Origin: PALSA-1296 sp038322815
GTDB lineage: Bacteria > Bacteroidota > Ignavibacteria > Palsa-1295
NCBI GenBank assembly: GCA_038322815.1
Contig: JBBQGG010000052.1
Coordinates: forward strand, 1 to 22,240
Direction of reading: 5' to 3'
DNA length: 22,240 nt
Notes under the pieces: model-generated
Told to the model about the DNA's origin: nothing
Database searches by the model: none
Seen by the model: only the letters and a program-made list of their open reading frames with translations
Program-made: the position numbers and the translations under genes
Shown here: positions 20,696-22,240 of the stretch, one piece after another
How positions within the stretch are numbered: position 1 is the first letter of the stretch
Layout of the letters: the number at the start of each line of letters is the position of its first letter

Positions 20696-21865
20696 TCAAT
20701 CTGTCCAATCTGCAATAAATATATTCGTGTTTCCCGGATGCGATCCATTACGATTCGAGCAGAAGATGAGATGTTTGCCGTCTTTGGTGAACATCGGAAA
20801 TCCGTCGAAGCCATCGGCGTAGGTAATACGCTCTAAATTTTTTCCATTAATATCAATTGCATAAAGATCGAACTCTCGTCCTTTCGGATCGTCCATATTC
20901 GAAGCAAAAATAATCCGCTTGCCGTTTGGGAAAAAGAACGGACCGAAATTCGCTTTGCCATTATTTGTCACCTGTTTTTTATTGTCTCCATCAGCATCCA
21001 TCACCATGATCTCAAGTGATTTCGGTCTGATAAGTCCTTGCTTAAGAAGTTCTCTATATTCTTTAAGTTCTTCGCCCTGCGGATGTGAGGCGCGATAAAC
21101 GATCTTCTTGCCATCGAGCGAAAAAAATGCGCCACCTTCATAGCCAACTTCTTTTGTCAGTTGTTTTGGATCGGTACCATTAATCTTACATGACCAAAGA
21201 TCGATATCTCCGCTGCGAGTGCTGGTGATAACCATTCTATCGCCTTTCGGTGAGATTGTCGTCTCTGCATCATAAATTGTTGTATCCTGCGTCAGCCTTC
21301 CGATGAGTTTGCCGCTGGTATCGGCAATATGAATATCATATCCTTTATAGAGCGGCCAGACATATCCCTTGGAGCGATCCGGTTCAATCGGACATCCGCC
21401 ACCATACATTTCGTGAGTAGATGAGAACAGAATTTTATCGCCGGTGGGGAGGTAATATGCACACGTTGTTCTTCCATATCCCGTAGAAATCCGCTTCACA
21501 TTTTTCCCGTCAAGCGTCATCGTATAGATCTGATCGCATACTCCAGCGCCTTTACCCCGTGCCTGAAAAACAAGATGCTTTTCATCCGGACTTAAATATG
21601 CTTCGGCATTTTCGCCTTCGAAAGTAAGCTGGCGGATATTTTTTAAATGCTTCTCGCGCTTATCAATAAAAGAATCAGGCAGCGGCTTTGCTCCGGGAAA
21701 CTGAGTTGCGAAATTTATTCCTGAATTATCTTTTTTCTCAGGAGAATGTATAACTACGCCGATAACAGGGTTCCGTATTTCATACGGAGATTTCTTTGAC
21801 TTTTCCTGAGCACAGCTTGTATTAACGAGAAAAATAGTTAGAATTATTGAAAGAAGTATTTTCAT
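20696..21865 (-). CDS. Exported TolB/PD40-type beta-propeller protein
   Basis: A 389-residue protein with a signal peptide (MKILLSIILTIFLVNTSCAQ); Cys18 could be lipidated, but NTSC is a poor lipobox, and cleavage after SCA is an alternative. From residue about 95 come WD40-like PD40 blades: YLSPDEKHLVFQARG, YYLPTGDKILFSSTHE, TISPKGDRMVITSTRSGDID, FFSLDGKKIVYRASHPQGEE, FFFPNGKRIIFASNMDD and MFTKDGKHLIFCSNRNGSH, about six, so a near-complete propeller as in TolB. TolB-like domains bind partner proteins or carbohydrates in the periplasm; here no Tol or Pal gene is nearby. Three paired-looking cysteines lie between residues 109 and 155 (GVCDQ, TTCAYY, GGCPIE). It converges with the tube-fusion gene with 7 bases between the stops. 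Confidence 0.85.
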   Translation of the reverse strand: MKILLSIILTIFLVNTSCAQEKSKKSPYEIRNPVIGVVIHSPEKKDNSGINFATQFPGAKPLPDSFIDKREKHLKNIRQLTFEGENAEAYLSPDEKHLVFQARGKGAGVCDQIYTMTLDGKNVKRISTGYGRTTCAYYLPTGDKILFSSTHEMYGGGCPIEPDRSKGYVWPLYKGYDIHIADTSGKLIGRLTQDTTIYDAETTISPKGDRMVITSTRSGDIDLWSCKINGTDPKQLTKEVGYEGGAFFSLDGKKIVYRASHPQGEELKEYRELLKQGLIRPKSLEIMVMDADGDNKKQVTNNGKANFGPFFFPNGKRIIFASNMDDPKGREFDLYAIDINGKNLERITYADGFDGFPMFTKDGKHLIFCSNRNGSHPGNTNIFIADWTD

Positions 21866-22064
21866 ACGAAATTGAAATCCGGAAATATTATTAAAAGCGG
21901 TTGTTTAAACGGATGCGGGGTGCGAATGGTTACGAAGGGGGGTTGAGCTGCGGAAATTAAAAAGGCAAAAATGGACTGAGTCTCAAACGATTTATTGTAG
22001 CGAAGTAGGAAAAAGTAACTATTTCCGCAAAAAACCGTTTAATCGGTTAGTTCATTTACATTAT

Positions 22065-22240
22065 GGGGGTGCACAGGATTCGACGGGGGGCTGACGCCTC
22101 GTATGCCGCGCACAGGGTGGGACTTGCACCATCCTTAAGCAACCGCAAGTAAGGCTTAACCGCCAACTATAGCTATGCTATGGCTGCCTAAGCTCCGCGG
22201 GCTAGTACCGCGTTGACGCTGTTTCTCTCTTCGGAGAGAG
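22065..22240 (+). ncRNA. ssrA: tmRNA (partial, continues past the window)
   Basis: Transfer-messenger RNA for ribosome rescue. It begins GGGGGTG followed by CACAGGATTCGACGGG, the conserved tmRNA 5' end with the acceptor-stem half and T-arm-like partner. The tag reading frame is GCC AAC TAT AGC TAT GCT ATG GCT GCC TAA (22162-22191), giving ANYSYAMAA with resume codon GCC. The tag ends in AA as needed for proteolysis and resembles the Chlorobi-type tag (I recall YSYAMAA endings there). The 3' tRNA-like half, with the TTCGAATCC-type T-arm, lies beyond the edge. Upstream, 21866-22064 has no gene; AACCG/CGGTT near 22034-22049 is a small hairpin. Confidence 0.96.

Overview
The window looks like a chromosomal segment from the FCB group, near Chlorobi, Ignavibacteria or Kapabacteria rather than classical Bacteroidales. 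Reasons: two proteins end in type IX secretion (T9SS) sorting-like domains, one protein has a TANFOR-like surface module, a DUF3098 protein is present, S16 has a long C-terminal extension, few starts have a Shine-Dalgarno, and the tmRNA tag reads ANYSYAMAA, close to the Chlorobi-type tag I recall as ending YSYAMAA. Composition is mixed: about 1-2200 looks richer in G+C than the rest.

Layout. 1-755: the tail of a T9SS-exported protein and a SnoaL-like protein. 815-4083: a mirror-image arrangement, cmk and a LEA-like lipoprotein on the minus strand, a tRNA-Asp with its terminator, a palindromic repeat, then a second LEA-like lipoprotein and second cmk on the plus strand. 4204-5808: a DGPF/YCII protein and an ECF42-like sigma factor. 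5829-7861: ispH overlapping a ZapE/AFG1-like ATPase whose stop codon lies in a second copy of the palindrome. 8096-9230: rpsP and rimM, facing a DUF3098 membrane protein. 9780-11830: a Cys-rich secreted protein and a YCF48-like T9SS protein. 11863-14391 (minus): a Lol-type permease and ATPase with a third repeat between them, then a small DUF2283 pair that may be toxin-antitoxin. 14484-16314 (minus): a secreted protein of unknown function beyond a terminator, a second secreted protein and a bacterial cysteine dioxygenase. 16501-20688: a 1395-residue secreted protein. 20696-21865 (minus): a PD40/TolB-like propeller. 22065 to the window end: ssrA, cut by the edge.

The most unusual object is the 1395-residue protein. 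A Sec signal peptide and an adhesin-like front end (TANFOR-like, choice-of-anchor D, Ig-like) are joined in one frame to modules normally found as separate cytoplasmic parts of phage tails and extracellular contractile injection systems: a CIS tube-adaptor domain, a gp19-type tail-tube domain, and a C-terminal tandem of two further tube-like modules. No sheath, baseplate, spike or injection-system ATPase gene is visible nearby, so this is an orphan, apparently exported, tube fusion.

A mobile-looking palindrome family (three full copies and one half copy) punctuates gene borders from about 2.5 to 14.5 kb. Other points of interest are the mirrored LEA-cmk duplication, a G8 tract in the ZapE-like gene, a 12-bp perfect palindrome inside a signal-peptide region, and a possible ECF promoter before the DGPF gene. 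All identifications are from reading the sequence and recalling family consensus patterns; no search was run.
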